NCBI GenBank assembly: GCA_015501585.1
Contig: JADNRY010000158.1
Coordinates: 1-64,000, forward strand
Origin: Rhodocollybia butyracea
Lineage: Eukaryota; Basidiomycota; Agaricomycetes; Agaricales; Omphalotaceae
DNA: 64,000 nucleotides
Direction: 5' to 3'
Of the stretch, positions 35,591-47,984 are shown one piece after another (position 1 is the first letter of the stretch; the number at the start of each line of letters is the position of its first letter). The translations under genes were made by a program, and so were the position numbers. The notes under the pieces are model-generated. The model ran no database searches. It worked only from the letters and a program-made list of their open reading frames with translations, and was not told the DNA's origin.

Positions 35591-35746
35591 CTCTCTGAAC
35601 CAGGTATGTGCAAAAGGACTAGTATTCTAATTATCGTTGTTCTCTACGAACCAGACGTGCTCCAGTAAGTTTAATAGTTGTGACCAAATTCTTCTTCTGG
35701 GATGGTGAAGCCTCAGCTGTCAAAAGAGAGTCCTCCAAGTGCCCTT

Positions 35747-36706
35747 TTATGACTGAGGTAAATTAAACTGGGGCGGATGAAACACCAGCTCAAACCGTTC
35801 TGACAACCTCTCCCATTCATTCCTCATTATCTCCCCGAATGCATCCCAATGTACACTACGTTCGTGGTCGCGCAGGAACACACTTCCGCTCTTTGGGATC
35901 AAAGACAACAATCCTTGTCCATTCGCCTGCGGAGGAGCCGGGTTTGCTAAGGCCAACATAAATCTTTGAAACCCCCTGCTTTTCCGGTCTTCCATCCCGG
36001 CTGGTAACCTTGGCTGGAAAACCATATATAAGGAGCGCAAGGAAACTCAGATCCAGGAGCAAGTGCTCACCACCCTTTGCTATCCAGGCATAACATGGAG
36101 TACATTCTGGGACCAGTCCTGTGACGTTGAGATAGACCCATTCCTTACCTACCTTTTTAGCATCTGGCATTGGTGAATATGAGCCTCCTTCGTAGGTTAC
36201 AAGGTCTTGCATCTTATATGTTAATCCTAGTGCATTACTGATTGGCTTTGTGATATCACGTTGTAGGGTTGTGTTCAAGGGCACCCCGCCGACCATCGTT
36301 TGACCGAATCTGTTAACAAGGGTGAAGTAGCCGTGAGGTATTTGCTGACAAGAAGTTTGCATCAGGCATAGTAGGAATGACTAGCCCAGTAAACTCTTAC
36401 ACCTGTCATGCGTTGCTGGCAAGATATGGGCATTAGGCGTAGCATGATTTGAGCCTAGCAAGCGCCTACTTTTGATTTTTTGGGAGCCGGGGCTGAGGCT
36501 GCACTGGCAGATCTTCCGCGGGACGTTTCTGGCAAGATATGGGTATCAGGTACACCATTGTAGTACAATTAACACCAACAATCACTTACATTTCCTTGCC
36601 TCGATGATGGTCCTGGCGTCGTCCCGGCCGGCTCCGAAACCGGTAAAGAACACACGGCAAACATAGAGCTAGCTATGACGGTAATGAGAAGGAGAATAGA
36701 GCGCAT
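35747..36706 (-). pseudogene. Secreted micro-exon protein family, copy A (frameshifted)
   Basis: The signal-peptide exon 36706-36590 encodes a hydrophobic start MRSILLLITVIASSMFAVC then LPVSEP. Micro-exon 2 begins with Lys-Arg codons (KRPAED) and is 59 nt, one short of a multiple of three, next to a run of six A; micro-exon 3 is 15 nt (QRMTG). The core exon from 36344 carries FTLVNRFGQ, a KEWVYL motif and the Cys pair in CTPCYAWIAKG. After an intron ending TTTTCCAG the second conserved part reads IYVGLSKP and WTRIVVFD, then shifts frame near KERKC; the expected C-terminal block (MRNEWERLSERFELVF) continues in another frame to 35747. With two breaks this copy is probably dead, unless the breaks are assembly errors. 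Family function unknown; secretion is inferred from the signal peptide. Confidence 0.75.
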
Positions 36707-36826
36707 TTTTGGGAGGGAACACAGATTGGCCGGCAAGCTGTATATGAGTGGGAGTAGGTGGGAGTGGGGAACTGAACCGGCAGAACTATTATTTCTATCC
36801 ACAAGTTGCGTGTTATAAGGACGAAA
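36707..36826 (-). promoter_or_regulatory. Conserved promoter module, copy A
   Basis: Read towards the gene: CTTATAAC, CAACTTGTGGATAGAAATA, GTTCTGCCGGTTCAGT, then GCTTGCCGGCCAATCTG just before the ATG. The same words in the same order precede copies B, C, D, F and G. Confidence 0.7.
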
Positions 36827-37149
36827 CAATGCGGATCAATCCCACCCTGAGCGATTCTTGCATGGATTGGACTGATTGATGGATAATACTTCGCTCCGCC
36901 GTAAGTAGGAGGCCGTAGGGCAGTGTATCGCAAGGGAACAGCCGGCTCCCTCCACACTGCTATCGACAGCAAGCTCGGTTTACTGTAAGCCTGAGCATGC
37001 TGAGCGCAATAACACTAATGATACATGGTTGCCACTGTGTATGCTAGGTAGGCTACTCATAGGCTACTCCTGATAGCCCTCCTCTGTATTCTCAATATCA
37101 TGTCCTCTGACCCGCTCTCGATGAAGCTCCTCCAGCACACCTGTGAATG

Positions 37150-37610
37150 AACCTAGCTGTGGGGAAGTGTATCGTTATCATTATTTTCTCTTCTCGAATT
37201 TTTTCCACTCCAGGGACGTGGTTCCGAAACACCACAATCAAAATCGCTCGGCCCCGGGGTGGTGCAACACGCGCTCGGGTGATGGGGTTTGAGGCGCCCA
37301 GACGACGTCCGATCGGAAGTTACCTTTGCAGTGACCATGAACGGCATTGTAACAGAGATGGTGTTCCATAGCCAGTTCGATGCACTGGAGAGCGTGGCGC
37401 AATGGGGTAGGATATGGATTGGGAAGATTTCACCAATGACGACCAAGGCGCCGGGACTCCAGAAAAATAGATTGCAATAAAGGTAACTTGGGCGGTGTGG
37501 GTTTCTGAATATAGGAATGAGTAAGTATGAACAAAAAGAGACAGAGAGAGAAGGAACGTACCGTTAAATCTGACAGTATCAACGACGGTGCCAACGATCA
37601 TCCGGGTCTT
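37150..37610 (-). pseudogene. Decayed MFS hexose-transporter fragment (T2)
   Basis: The minus strand has one exon ending DTVRFN at an intron (GTACGTTCC...TATATTCAG) and then the clearest transporter block in the window: AQVTFIAIYFSG, VVIGEIFPIHILP and ASNWLWNTISV. These are the region around the tenth helix of fungal sugar transporters (family motif PW...EIFP...NWLWN). The frame changes once near the APW, and nothing of the N-terminal half is present. Confidence 0.75.
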
Positions 37611-40600
37611 CGATACAGCGAGCGTGTTTGATCAAGGCCACCCTCCTTCAAGTGTACAAAGTGTCTTGCAACTCTGTTAGTAGTGAATCAGATCGGTAGT
37701 TGAGTTGATTCAGATTCTGTTTGTTGAGAGTTCGAGAAGTATTAGGTGGTGGTAGCGGCGCAGTGGATTTCTGCATGCATATTCAAGCGCCTAGTTTCAT
37801 TCCAGATAGGGCCCGAGGGCTATCATCATGATAGTCCAAGCCACCTCAACATCACAACACTTGTTTGATATAGACATGCCAAGCCGGGTGGGTTGTGGCA
37901 TTGATGCAGCAATGAATAGTTGTTAATCCCTCAAACTGCCAATAATTCGGCTAATATCGTGAGTTAAATACTATAAGAAGTCTGGCCGTACAGTGCGCAT
38001 TACAAATTTTGTGCAGCCACGCTTTCCTAGCGTGACTACCGGCAGACTTTCGCTGTGCCAGTAACTGTTGCTTCCGCCTCTCAGCATGTTGCGCCTATCT
38101 TGTTACCCAAGGTCAAGTACTTTCGTCGCATAGGTGCTTGTTCATTCAGAGTTTTATAAAGAAGTTTTTTCCTGACGTATTTACATACAAGAACAAATAC
38201 TACACAGGCACTGCTTCACCGTTGGCACCTGTATGTCTTTTCTTTCATGTCACACCATCCTTTCGCTGCTTCCATTTCCTCTCCTTTGCATGAATGACTT
38301 CTCTGTTCGCATCTGAGACCGCATATGAGTTTACAATGAAAGCAGGTACCCAGAGGAAATTGGACATTGGGCATGCTTGAGATGCATAGAGCTATGGGCA
38401 AGGATCTCGGATACTGCTTGTGCCGCTCGACGCAGCCTAGGTGATATCAACATGCACCTAAGAAGCCTTATACTTGCACACCCGCCTGTACTACTCAGTA
38501 GATTGGCATATGTATTTCTGACAGGACCTCGGTTTCAGCGAAGACAGTGGATTTTCAGACTTTTTCTTTATTCTCAAAGCAATTCGTGCAAATCTAGTTG
38601 GAGGAAGATCATCGAATATAGATGCTTTGTTGCCAGATTCTACACTGACAATTCGCTGAGACCGTTTGCGTTAGAGTACAACTTTGAGCCTCCCTGGAAA
38701 GTTTTCGCTTATTGCTTCGAAAGATTACCCAAAAAAAAACTGTAAACACAAAGTCAAAGGTACTACAGCGAACGTAGAACTATCTTATTTTGAAGCAAGA
38801 AAATCCGTGGGAACTTTCGTAAGAACACCCGCCCGTTCGCGTCGGGATGCATAACTTTACCCGCCATTGAGCTTCCTTAGGTACCATAGCCATTAAATAC
38901 AGGCGCATTATGTTAAATAGATGAATAACTGTACTTCTTACCTCGCTGTAAAGTAATTTTTTTGGAACCTCCAGCTAGAACGTCTCTGCTCGTTGGGGGG
39001 GCAAATAAGTAGATGCACCTCAGAACCATTCCTTCAAGACAGATGAAAGTGTAAATAATAGAGTATCAGAAGCATATTTTTTATTCGTTGTCAAATCCAA
39101 CTTTGCTAAGCACCACATGGGAATGTTGCGTGAGTAGTGGTCTCGAAAGGTTGTAGAAATTGAGTTTTCGGGGCATTTTCCAGCGATCAAATGCGCTATA
39201 GAAGATATTGTGGTGCACGAAGTATTGCCTCATGTATATCTACAATATAGTGCTCTTTATTTTTTGGTCAAATTTTTTGGCTGGTAGATGCAGTGAAGAT
39301 AAGTAACTTTCGAAGCTGGAGTTTGTCTTAAACCTCGAACAAGCTCTAACTCTTTGGCATTCAGTTCGATGCAGATAAAAGTACCTATACGGGCTAATTA
39401 CATATAATACAACATACTCATGCTGCGAGAATAGTAAAAAATGTTATGGATCAAGTGTCCTCAATGTTTCTAGCGGTGGACTCGAACTTCGGATCGCGGG
39501 CCGTGGCCTGTTTTATAAACTCGAGTACGAAATTTGTGCTTCCAGCTTATAGTACAACAAGTTGTGATATAAACAACAACTAAGTTACATTTCCTGGACT
39601 ATGCATGTTGTCTAAGTTCTTAAGAGTACGGAACAAGCCCAATCCCATCTCCCAATGGCAAGCTTTTCCTTAAGCCTCCTCAGCTGTTCTCGCAGCCTTG
39701 TCCTTACCTTTGGTCTGAAGCCCGTGGTCCACCCAGCGAAAGTTCCTGCCGAATGAGTATTGTGTGAATGAGTGCCGCTACCTACGGAGGTGCTATGATG
39801 TCAACAGACTCCGGCACGAGCTACCCAACATTGAGCTGCCCAGGCGGCTGCTTGGCAGTGAAATGCTTGTTAGATGTCCGCTTTGACTGCACAAAGTACT
39901 CACCCAGGCCGCACCTTGATAACTTATTAACTAGTGAGCCTCCAATGTTGGTGCGTGTTTACCTCTGATGCCTTCATCCAGCATTCCAACGTAAGACGTT
40001 GGGGCGTCAGTGAGAATGTGAATTGGAAAGCTGCGTTGTTCAAAACAAAACATTGACCAGGATTCTGGCACGCAGAGATGTTGTCAGCAGTCTTCAGTAG
40101 TGCCTCTTGTCTCCGCCTCTTCAACACTTCTTACCTTCCCTTGCAGCTCCTTTCGGGACAAGCCTTCCGGTGCTTGACGCTGGTCTGATGGGAATGAACA
40201 AGGGAGTAGTGGAGGCTAAAGAGCGGTGAGGATAGAGGTGATGAGTGAGCCAAAGATGGAAGTGGCGGAAAGGAAGATCCAGAGTCGACATCTTCATTGT
40301 CCAAGTACTTGAAAGAGCCTTTTATCTTCGATAGCTTGGGAAAGAGGCGCCGAGGCCTGAGGAGAAGTGGAGTTTGCTCTGGGACGCATAGGCCGAGGCT
40401 GCCAAGGTTGAGAAATGTAACTGATCAGAGGAAGCGACACGTCAAGGTAAAACTTGCGTTCGCAGCCCTGCTCTCATATTCCAGGTATGTAGGTACAGAA
40501 GAGAGGCAGTATCTCTACGTGTCTCTGAAGAGCAAAAAAAAAAAAAAAATGCCCACAAACGCGCCCCAAGGTCAATAACGTGAAGGCTCTTCCTATCTTT

Positions 40601-41700
40601 TCGAATTTCCGTTGCGCGAATACTCAAAAGGAGCAGGAGAGCCTCGCTAATTGCATCCAATGCAGCGATTGCAAAGAAGTGAAACAAAGAAGAAAGAGGC
40701 TCACGCTGGGCAATTTGAATTTGGTTCATGGTTCGAAGTTGCGTTCGTCTCTTAAGCGCGATGCCGATGGCGGGATTGCTGTTTTGCTGGTCATATGATG
40801 TCCTTCTTTATATGTATTTAGCTCACAGTATTGGCCGAATTATTGGCAGTATGAGGGAATTAGGCTAGTTGATTGCTACATCAATGCCACACCCACCCCG
40901 CTTGGCATGCCTATATTGACTAAGTGTTGTGATGTTGAGGTGGTCCAAGCACGATCCCATGAGATCTTGAGATCCACTGCGCGAGGAAGAGCGTAAGCTG
41001 TAAGTCTGAGAATCTGGCGAGAGTAAATCGACAATAGCGCCATGTACAGACTCCACGAGTTTAGGTCATTTCTGAAGGTGAAAACTATCGGTTATATTGG
41101 CATGGCGTTTATGGACAGCGTCGAAGCTTTCTCGCTAGCGGATTGCTTCAGCCATTCTGGGGACACTTTTCTCGATTTTATTGTAATACTCCCACAAATT
41201 GTGTGGGTGCCATTGGGCTGTAGGCGTTCCAGAACCCAGTGTTTGGACTTGTACAGAAAGACTCGTTCAAGTTGGCAGCTAAGAATGAAAGAAAAGTCGT
41301 GCCGCGTGCGCTAATAAACACGTGTCAGATCTCTAAAAGGCGCCCAAACTTCCCTTGTTTGCTCGATTCGATACCACTGCCAACAGTCACATACGGCTGA
41401 ATCTCCAGAACAATTCTATACATGGCTGGCGTCCTTGCAAAATCGCCAGGGACGCCATTCAAATATTCAAATATTCACGCCTAATGCATCAAGCTCATTC
41501 ATCAAGGTCTAGACGATCTAGACGTCTATCCGTTTCTTTGCCTTGCTCATCGGGTAAAAATTTCATTGAAACTGCTTTCGTCGATCGGGCTGCCCATCAT
41601 TCGAGAGTTCAAAGGCCAATTTACGGTCGTGTCTACGCAAAATACCTCGGAAAAATATCTTCCCAAAGAACCTGCTGGAATGCCAGAATTTAGAGCAAAT
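37611..41700. other. About 4 kb without a recognisable gene
   Basis: Only short open frames of no known family. A run of 16 A lies at about 40534-40549. I see no element ends or RNA genes. It may hold fragments too old to recognise. Confidence 0.45.
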
Positions 41701-41719
41701 CCGTTTAGACGAGTAGTCG

Positions 41720-42470
41720 ATGAGTGAGAATATGTATGGACTTCGGTCTACTTTGGTGTGTTGTTTGTTACTTGCTCGCAGATCACAGCCTTGAGCCCGT
41801 TACTGAAGAAAGGTTGACGTTGGACCTCGGTGAATTACCGGTACCTCTGCTTCACCGGACCTCGAGCTTTATTGAGCTGGAGCTCGATGCAAACGATGAC
41901 GTTTTGATGACGATATGCTGTTCCACGCGACACCCGGGGTCACAGATGCATACAGGTCACACCCATGGCCTCTGGTGTTCTTACAGGAAAGGATGTCGCG
42001 TCGCCAGCGTCAAACTACCCAATTCGTTCCTTCTTCTCCACCCTCTTCTGGCGTCTATCTCATGCTTCAGCGCTTCAGCCGCTGTTCGTGGCATTGTGTC
42101 GCGACACGTTCGAGCCTGCTACCTGGTACCCGTGACCAGGCCAGTGGATTCTCAATGCTGTGGGCAAACCCTCTGGAAGGTCCGCGTTTAAGATCGTTCT
42201 TTCTACGTGTCTCAGTAGTTCACCCGCACGCGCAACCGCCGTCATCTCGTTGGTCATGGTACACACCGTTTCGTCGTCGTGGACTGCGACATGAGGCGAA
42301 AAGGTTTGTTCAAGGATATCGATACGTGGCGGGCATCGCGAGCTCGAGGTTTACAGGAAACCTCACGAGAACTGCCCCATAACTTGTGTACAGAACATTC
42401 CCTCGATTCTCGCGGAATTCGACTTGTTTTGACGCGTGACGTTCGACTCTTGTGATGTCTTGGGGCTCTA
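41720..42470 (+). repeat. Duplicated segment, copy 1 (left of the metallothionein)
   Basis: Shares with 43850-44440 the order of blocks: ATCRCAGC.TTG.GCCCGTT...GAAGAAA, CCTCTGCTTC.CCGGA, AGCTTTATTG, GATGCAAACG, then ACGTGGCGGG and CGAGGTTTA.AGGA near its end. Probably an old duplicated gene; no intact frame shared by both copies. Confidence 0.55.
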
Positions 42471-42991
42471 GTTGCATTTTCCTCGCGCTGGCTTCACGAT
42501 TCGTCACTACCACCACCAGCAGCAAACACCGTGTTGTTCTCGACAATTGTCGGAGAACCATATCTCTTGATCCCAATAAAGATGACTCTCGACATGAGCT
42601 GATTTTCCCTGCAACGAGTCATTTCTCACACCCCGCAGCACACCGTGACGCCTGTCGTCCAAGCAAAGGTAAATTGCTTGCCAAAACCAGTTGTTCGAGA
42701 CCGTTGGGCGAGCCACGGCGACCGCTAGTCCCTGTTCGGGTTCCCATACTTTTATGTGTGGAAGCAAGGTAAAGGCTGTTCGTCTGTAACTTGTTGATCA
42801 ATAACTTTAACTTTCCATATGGTACTATAGTTCCTTTTCACGCGTTGGGTTCGCTGGCCGCTGTATGCAAGGCATGGAGCGAGGTCCACTCAAGCAGTGG
42901 TGCATGATGGATTTTTGACATGGGGTGTAAATGGACCGCGCAACTGAGTTGATTGGTTAGCACAAGACCTAGAAAAGAATACAGAATAACA

Positions 42992-43158
42992 AAGCACCTT
43001 CCGATGACTACAATGGTGAACAGCTATCTAAGCCCCTTCCGATGACTACAGTGCGAACCTGAGATATCCAACTTTATTATAAGCACCTTCCGATAGCTAA
43101 CATACAAAATGAACGATAACATATCTAAATAACATATCTAAGCACCTTCCGATGACTT
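42992..43158. promoter_or_regulatory. Four copies of a 19-20 bp repeat upstream of the metallothionein-like gene
   Basis: AAGCACCTTCCGATGACTA at 42992, 43030 (one change, CCCC), 43081 (GATAGCTA) and 43140. Spacing is irregular: 38, 51 and 59 bp between starts. They lie about 270-440 bp before the ATG at 43431 on the same side as its promoter. Candidate binding sites; I know of no factor with this site. Confidence 0.55.
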
Positions 43159-43430
43159 CGAATGCAACGAGGCCGCACACTGCCCCGCATCCTGTTCTAT
43201 GTAGAAAATCCGTGGAAACCTTGGAACGACGTGGCGGCCGAACGCTAATACACCTATATTTGGAAACACATCTATATTTGGAAAGAAATCGGTATAATTC
43301 GGGATGATCTAACAACAGCACCAAATAACCTTGGTAAGTATATAATCACAGCGACTCAGATAAACGAGTATCTTTCTTACCCTTGAACCACTCACAAACA
43401 CTCACCCAACTCACAACCAGCCCAGGAATT

Positions 43431-43709
43431 ATGCTCGCTGTGCGTCCTTCGATCCTCACGTCTATGTTTCCAATCACTAACGATGTTATTCTTCGACCTA
43501 TCACTATACTTGCAGGCCACTCAAACCCCCGTCGCTCAAGCATGTGGCTCCACCACTTGCGGCTGCTCCAACTGCGGCTCTAACACTTGCAACTGCGGTA
43601 CCTCGTAAGTTGTCCCCTCCCTATATTCGTCGTCATTAAATCGCTCAACGTCTTCCGGTTTTTCATCAGTTGCGGCTGCATTCAGATCAGTGCAAGTGTT
43701 AAGCGCTAA
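43431..43709 (+). CDS. Metallothionein-like Cys-rich protein
   Basis: Three exons: 43431-43439 (ATG CTC GCT), 43516-43604 and 43670-43709, about 45 residues. The middle exon encodes ATQTPVAQACGSTTC followed by CGCSNC and NTCNCG, the C-X-C/C-X2-C spacing of fungal metallothioneins, which bind Cu, Cd or Zn in the cytosol. In the frame set by the last intron the end reads CGC then a Cys-free tail, whereas another frame of the same bases gives the usual CKC and stop (TGCAAGTGTTAA). So either a late single-base indel has altered the tail or splicing differs. TATATAA at 43339-43345 and AATAAA at 43791-43796 fit as promoter and polyadenylation signals. Confidence 0.7.
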
Positions 43710-43849
43710 GCACGCGAGTCGCTAACTTAAACAGCGCTTCTCTGTTGAAATATGTAAATATCGTTGTAACAACCACCTCCATGCATTATAAATAAAACCA
43801 TTGTTGTTTGAAACGGGGTGAAAGCACTGAGAGTCTTGCATCCTATCCT

Positions 43850-44440
43850 GGTGTTCGCAGATCGCAGCATTGGGCCCGTTTCTGAAGAAATTTCAACGTT
43901 GTGAATACCTCTGCTTCGCCGGATCCCCAGAGCTTTATTGGGCTGAAGCTTGATGCAAACGGTACGCGGTCGTTTTACACGAGCTTGAAAAGCTCCCTGC
44001 TATTGTCGTGGTCAGCCAATATATCTAAATCCCATGCAGACACCACAATACCGCCTGGCTTTGGTATCCTCATTACCAAGAAAGGACGTCACCTTCTCTG
44101 TCATACCCCCTCTGGTATCGAATTCACTACGCGAGTCAACTACACGACTGTCCCAGCCATCGCTATCCCGTTGGCCGCAGTACGCGCCGCTGTTTAGTGG
44201 CAGTAGACTACTAGACTGCGACACGATGCAAAAAATGTGTGCTCAAGGTTACGTGGCGGGTTGTAGTGTACCATCCCGGGGGCGAGGTTTATAGGAGACT
44301 CCACGAGAGCTTTGTGTGGCACATTCCTTCCGACGCTGACGTTTACTCTGTCTACGCGCATTCTTGTGCCAGTGTCTTGGGCTCTAGCTGACATGTCGAT
44401 CGATGCTCTAGCTGGAAAGTCAGCGCCGATAGATGGCTGG
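43850..44440 (+). repeat. Duplicated segment, copy 2 (right of the metallothionein)
   Basis: Partner of 41720-42470 by shared blocks in the same order. Here one frame (43901-44197) stays open for 98 codons, with LKLDANGTRSFYTSLKSS, but it matches nothing I know. Confidence 0.5.
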
Positions 44441-44618
44441 CTGCACAATTCGTAATCATTGTTCGCCCTGACAACAAGAATGTTGAACTCGACTGGTACA
44501 GAGAACAGCGACGGTCAGGTATTTATTCATACAAGCTTATCTGGTACAGAGATAACAGCGATAAAGTCCCTCTGCTGGCGACTTCGGGACCGAGACTCGA
44601 GCGCTTGTCCGTGGATGA

Positions 44619-45785
44619 CTATGGCGCCGAGGCCTCCTTTGACGGCGAGTGCCCTGCCATAGCCGGGTCATCTGGCTTTGGCTTAAACACCTCTTCAAAC
44701 CGATTTGACAAGGCCACCCATATTGCTAGCATCCTCCCCGGGATTGTATCCTCCTTTAATTTGTCAGGAGCGACAACATATTTCTTCTTTTCGGCGTCAA
44801 AAACAACAGAGTTGGGCTGTCCGGGGACAAAAACGACGGAGTACTTCAGTACGAGATCGAAGACAACAACCATCTCCCAGGTTGAGGATGAGGGAGGTGA
44901 GAAATTGATTCCTGGAGAGGGCGAGCGGAGTCTGACAATGCCGCTATACACTTGATCAGAGTTTTCGTATTTCGGTTCTCCCGTCTTTGGATGGATACTG
45001 AAACCGGCTAGCAAAGCGTTTTATAAGGAACGCAAGGAAAATAAAATCTGAGAGCGAGTACTCACTACTTTTTGCTTTCCACGCATAACATACTATCGGC
45101 GCAGCACATTGCTTCAACACTCCCTCGAGTTTGAAAAAAACCCAATCCGAACCCATCATGATCAATCCTTCATCTTGCACTGGTACATAGTGACCTTTGT
45201 ACGTTATAAGTTCATGCATATTGTTCTGCTGTCCTATTGCACGACTGATCACTCTGGTGATAGCTGATTTTTTAGCATACAAGTCTTTGTTTTCAATGTT
45301 AGTGTTGTCAGTGCCAGTAGTCATTTGACCAGTTGTATCAACAAGGGTCACCCGGCCTTTAGCTTTAGGTTTAGATGGCTGGCAAAATCAGCGTATTAGG
45401 CATAGTGGGAATAATCTAGTAATCTCTTACCTTGCCTGCGTGTTGCTGGCAAGATGTGAATATTAGGCATAGCCTCACGATTTTCCAAGTAAAGACTTAC
45501 TACTGTCGGGGGCGGAGCAGCAGCCGGCTGGCGAGATGTGGGTATTGGGGTATATCACGATTAACTCAGTAAACACGTACCTTTGGGGGGCCGGGATGTT
45601 TCTGGCAAGATGTGAGTATCGGTATCAGGTATTGTAGTACAATCAATCCAGTAATCACTTACCCGTGGCTTCGGCTTCGGTGTTTTTCCAACTATCTTAA
45701 CCCTGGCTGGCTCTGGAACTGGTACACAGCACACAGCAAGCATCAAGCTAGCTATGACAGCAAAGAGAAGAAAAACGGAGCGCAT
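44619..45785 (-). CDS. Secreted micro-exon protein family, copy B
   Basis: Exons 45785-45663, 45601-45581, 45527-45501, 45445-45431, 45378-45066 and 45007-44619 join in frame to 295 residues. Signal peptide MRSVFLLFAVIASLMLAVC, then VPVPEP. Micro-exons are 21, 27 and 15 nt, all phase 0; they start Lys-His, Pro-Ala and Gln-His, so this is the one copy without a Lys-Arg at a micro-exon start. Core exon: VTLVDTTGQ, SDWVFFKLEG, two Cys in the CAAPIVCYAW block. Last exon: YSGIVRLRSP, VVVFD, and RMLAIWVALSNRFEEVF. It ends early after a Ser/Glu-rich stretch and lacks the C-terminal VMPL-like motif of F and G. Unknown family; predicted extracellular or vacuolar. Confidence 0.75.
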
Positions 45786-45905
45786 TTTTGAGAGCAGTAT
45801 CGCAAGGACTACAGATTGACCGGCAAGCTGTATTCGAGTGGAAGTGGGGAACTGAACCAGCAGAACAATTATTTCGATCTACAAGTTGCTTGTTATAAGG
45901 ACCAG
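45786..45905 (-). promoter_or_regulatory. Conserved promoter module, copy B
   Basis: CTTATAACAAGCAACTTGT, then GTTCTGCTGGTTCAGT and TTGCCGGTCAATCTG before the ATG, same order and spacing as in the other copies. Confidence 0.7.
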
Positions 45906-46639
45906 TGATAGATATGAAACAAATAAACATCAATATCGCCCTGAGCGATTGCACGGATTGGACTGATAGATATATACTCAGCTCCACATTATACGGGGCC
46001 CTCCGCACCTCTCCACACTGCCACACAATCGACAGCAAGTTCGACCGACAGAGAGGAAGCTCTCCGCATTCCTCTCACCTTGATCGCCTGGGGCTATTTT
46101 GGTTGTGACTTCTCACAGCTTCTCACTCTCTTCTCAAAAAATTTCGCCTTCCAGGGACATGGCTCCGAAACACCACAATCAAATCCCTCGATCCCAAAAT
46201 GGTACAACGTGTTCCATGAGGTGAAAGTGCCTTTTAAATCTTTTAAATCCGGACCCTAGCCTACCCTAGCTGTTTCATACTTCTGATGCTATCAAAAGGC
46301 GCATTGGGACCGATTGGGACGAGAGCTGATGAGAGGCGAGCAACATGTTTCCGAAACTACTCTCACCAGCTTCGGTTGGACTTGGACTTGGACTTGCTCA
46401 TGGGTTTTCAACTTTTCATTATGACCAGAGTTTGTCTCGATTTTTTTTTCGAGGGTAGGTCTGTGTCTGTGTCTCAAAGAGAAGAAAAGGAATAGAGTGC
46501 TTGAAAACAACTTCACTAGCGTACTTACTACTTTTACTTCGTTTTTTCGGCGGTTGCGCTGAGATCCTTCGTCTCGGGCTTGAGGAAGTAGGCATACGGG
46601 CAGCACGTCCAGAGCCCCATACCCAGAAAACATTTGATG

Positions 46640-47520
46640 GGAGGTTACCTTTGTTTCGACGTCAGACGCAGTGGTATACGACGGGATTGGATCGAAATTG
46701 GATGGGGATTGAGAAGATTTCATCGTTGACATAATGGGCTTCTAAAATATATGGAACGAGTAAATACAAACAAAAGAGAAAGAAGGTACTTCTAAGTCCA
46801 ACAGCGTCAACTATCATCGGACGAATAAGCCTAACATCCCGTAAACGAGAAGAGACCTACACCGAAGAAGCCCGATTGTCCATAAGGAAAGCGGGGTAGA
46901 ACAAATGTTGATGATATGTACTGGATATCGCAACTCATTCTTCGTGGCACTGGTAGATTGGGAGATGGACTCTGAAAATTAGAAAATGAAATTGACTCTA
47001 ATCGACTGTTGTATCGTATGGAGCAAATTGGAGGTACCAAGGATATTATCATGTTTTATGGAGATTGGAGTTGGAGGTCGAAGTGAAGCACTGGTACCAA
47101 GAGCCCGACGCCTAACCTAGAGTCGAGAATGATCCGCCTCTGGTACCCATGGTTGGCAATGATCTCCACTAGTTTGTCCCCAATGTATCTGGAACCTCCA
47201 TGTTGAGCGTTGACTTCCGAGCTTTATAAGCACGCGTCCAGCATCCCCAGCCTACCTATTGACGGAACACCAATCCCAGCTATGAGCAGTCAATGAGCAG
47301 TCAATGAGCCTAGACAGGTGGTATGACTGATCTAGATACCGACGTCAATGAACATCCAACTACGATCGTTGGAGGACGATGCCATTCACCAGACCCAAGT
47401 CACCCGCGAAGAGAGGGCCGAAGAATGCGCTGGCTAGGATAGCGACTATATAGTAAGCTATGTGGCACGCTCCTTCGGTGGATTGGTGAAAGTATTTCGA
47501 GGCGTTAGCGAAAAAAAGGT
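46640..47520 (-). pseudogene. Decayed MFS hexose-transporter copy (T3)
   Basis: Reading the minus strand, AACGCCTCGAAATACTTTCACC opens a segment whose frame gives FFGPLFAGDL, the N-terminal region of sugar transporters (TM2, cf. AGTFFGALxAGDL). Later come the ATCGTTG/GATCC/GTACC blocks shared with T5, the segment VDAVG at an intron start, and after the intron a remnant of the GEIFP block. Large parts are deleted and stops are frequent. It lies upstream of gene B as T5 does of gene D. Confidence 0.65.
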
Positions 47521-47984
47521 ACCACCGAATTTGAGAAAATTAGAAAAGAAAAAAAGAACAAGAGCAACTCGCGCGACGAAAGGGTATATGAGGATGCCTT
47601 ATGGTCACCGGAGCCTCACATCTGCTGTAGCCCTCCACTAGGCCCAACATCTGGACAACGGGTAAAGCCTGAGAGAGGCAAACAAACCAGCATCGAATGA
47701 AGCGAAAGTCTAGTAAGGATGGATTATATAAAGAAATTTACCCAGCTTTGGCTCGAGGAGGGTCGTCGTTTGTTGAGGATAATAGACAAAATGAGTCAGT
47801 TCACAAACAGGCTGTTCGAGTAGTAGTCTTCCTCTTCGAAAATGTTTTGTGGGGGAGAGGGTGGACCATCGACAAACTGACAGAATGACAACCAAGTTCC
47901 ATTGCCAAGGATCGAGAGAGGCTACAAAAAGGACTCATGAACTTGACCGTTTGACTACCCGTCACTCAAAGAACTGAAGCACCA

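Noticed and set aside
42992..43158. CRISPR array
   Set aside because: Four imperfect 19-20 bp repeats with irregular spacers in a eukaryotic promoter; no cas genes.
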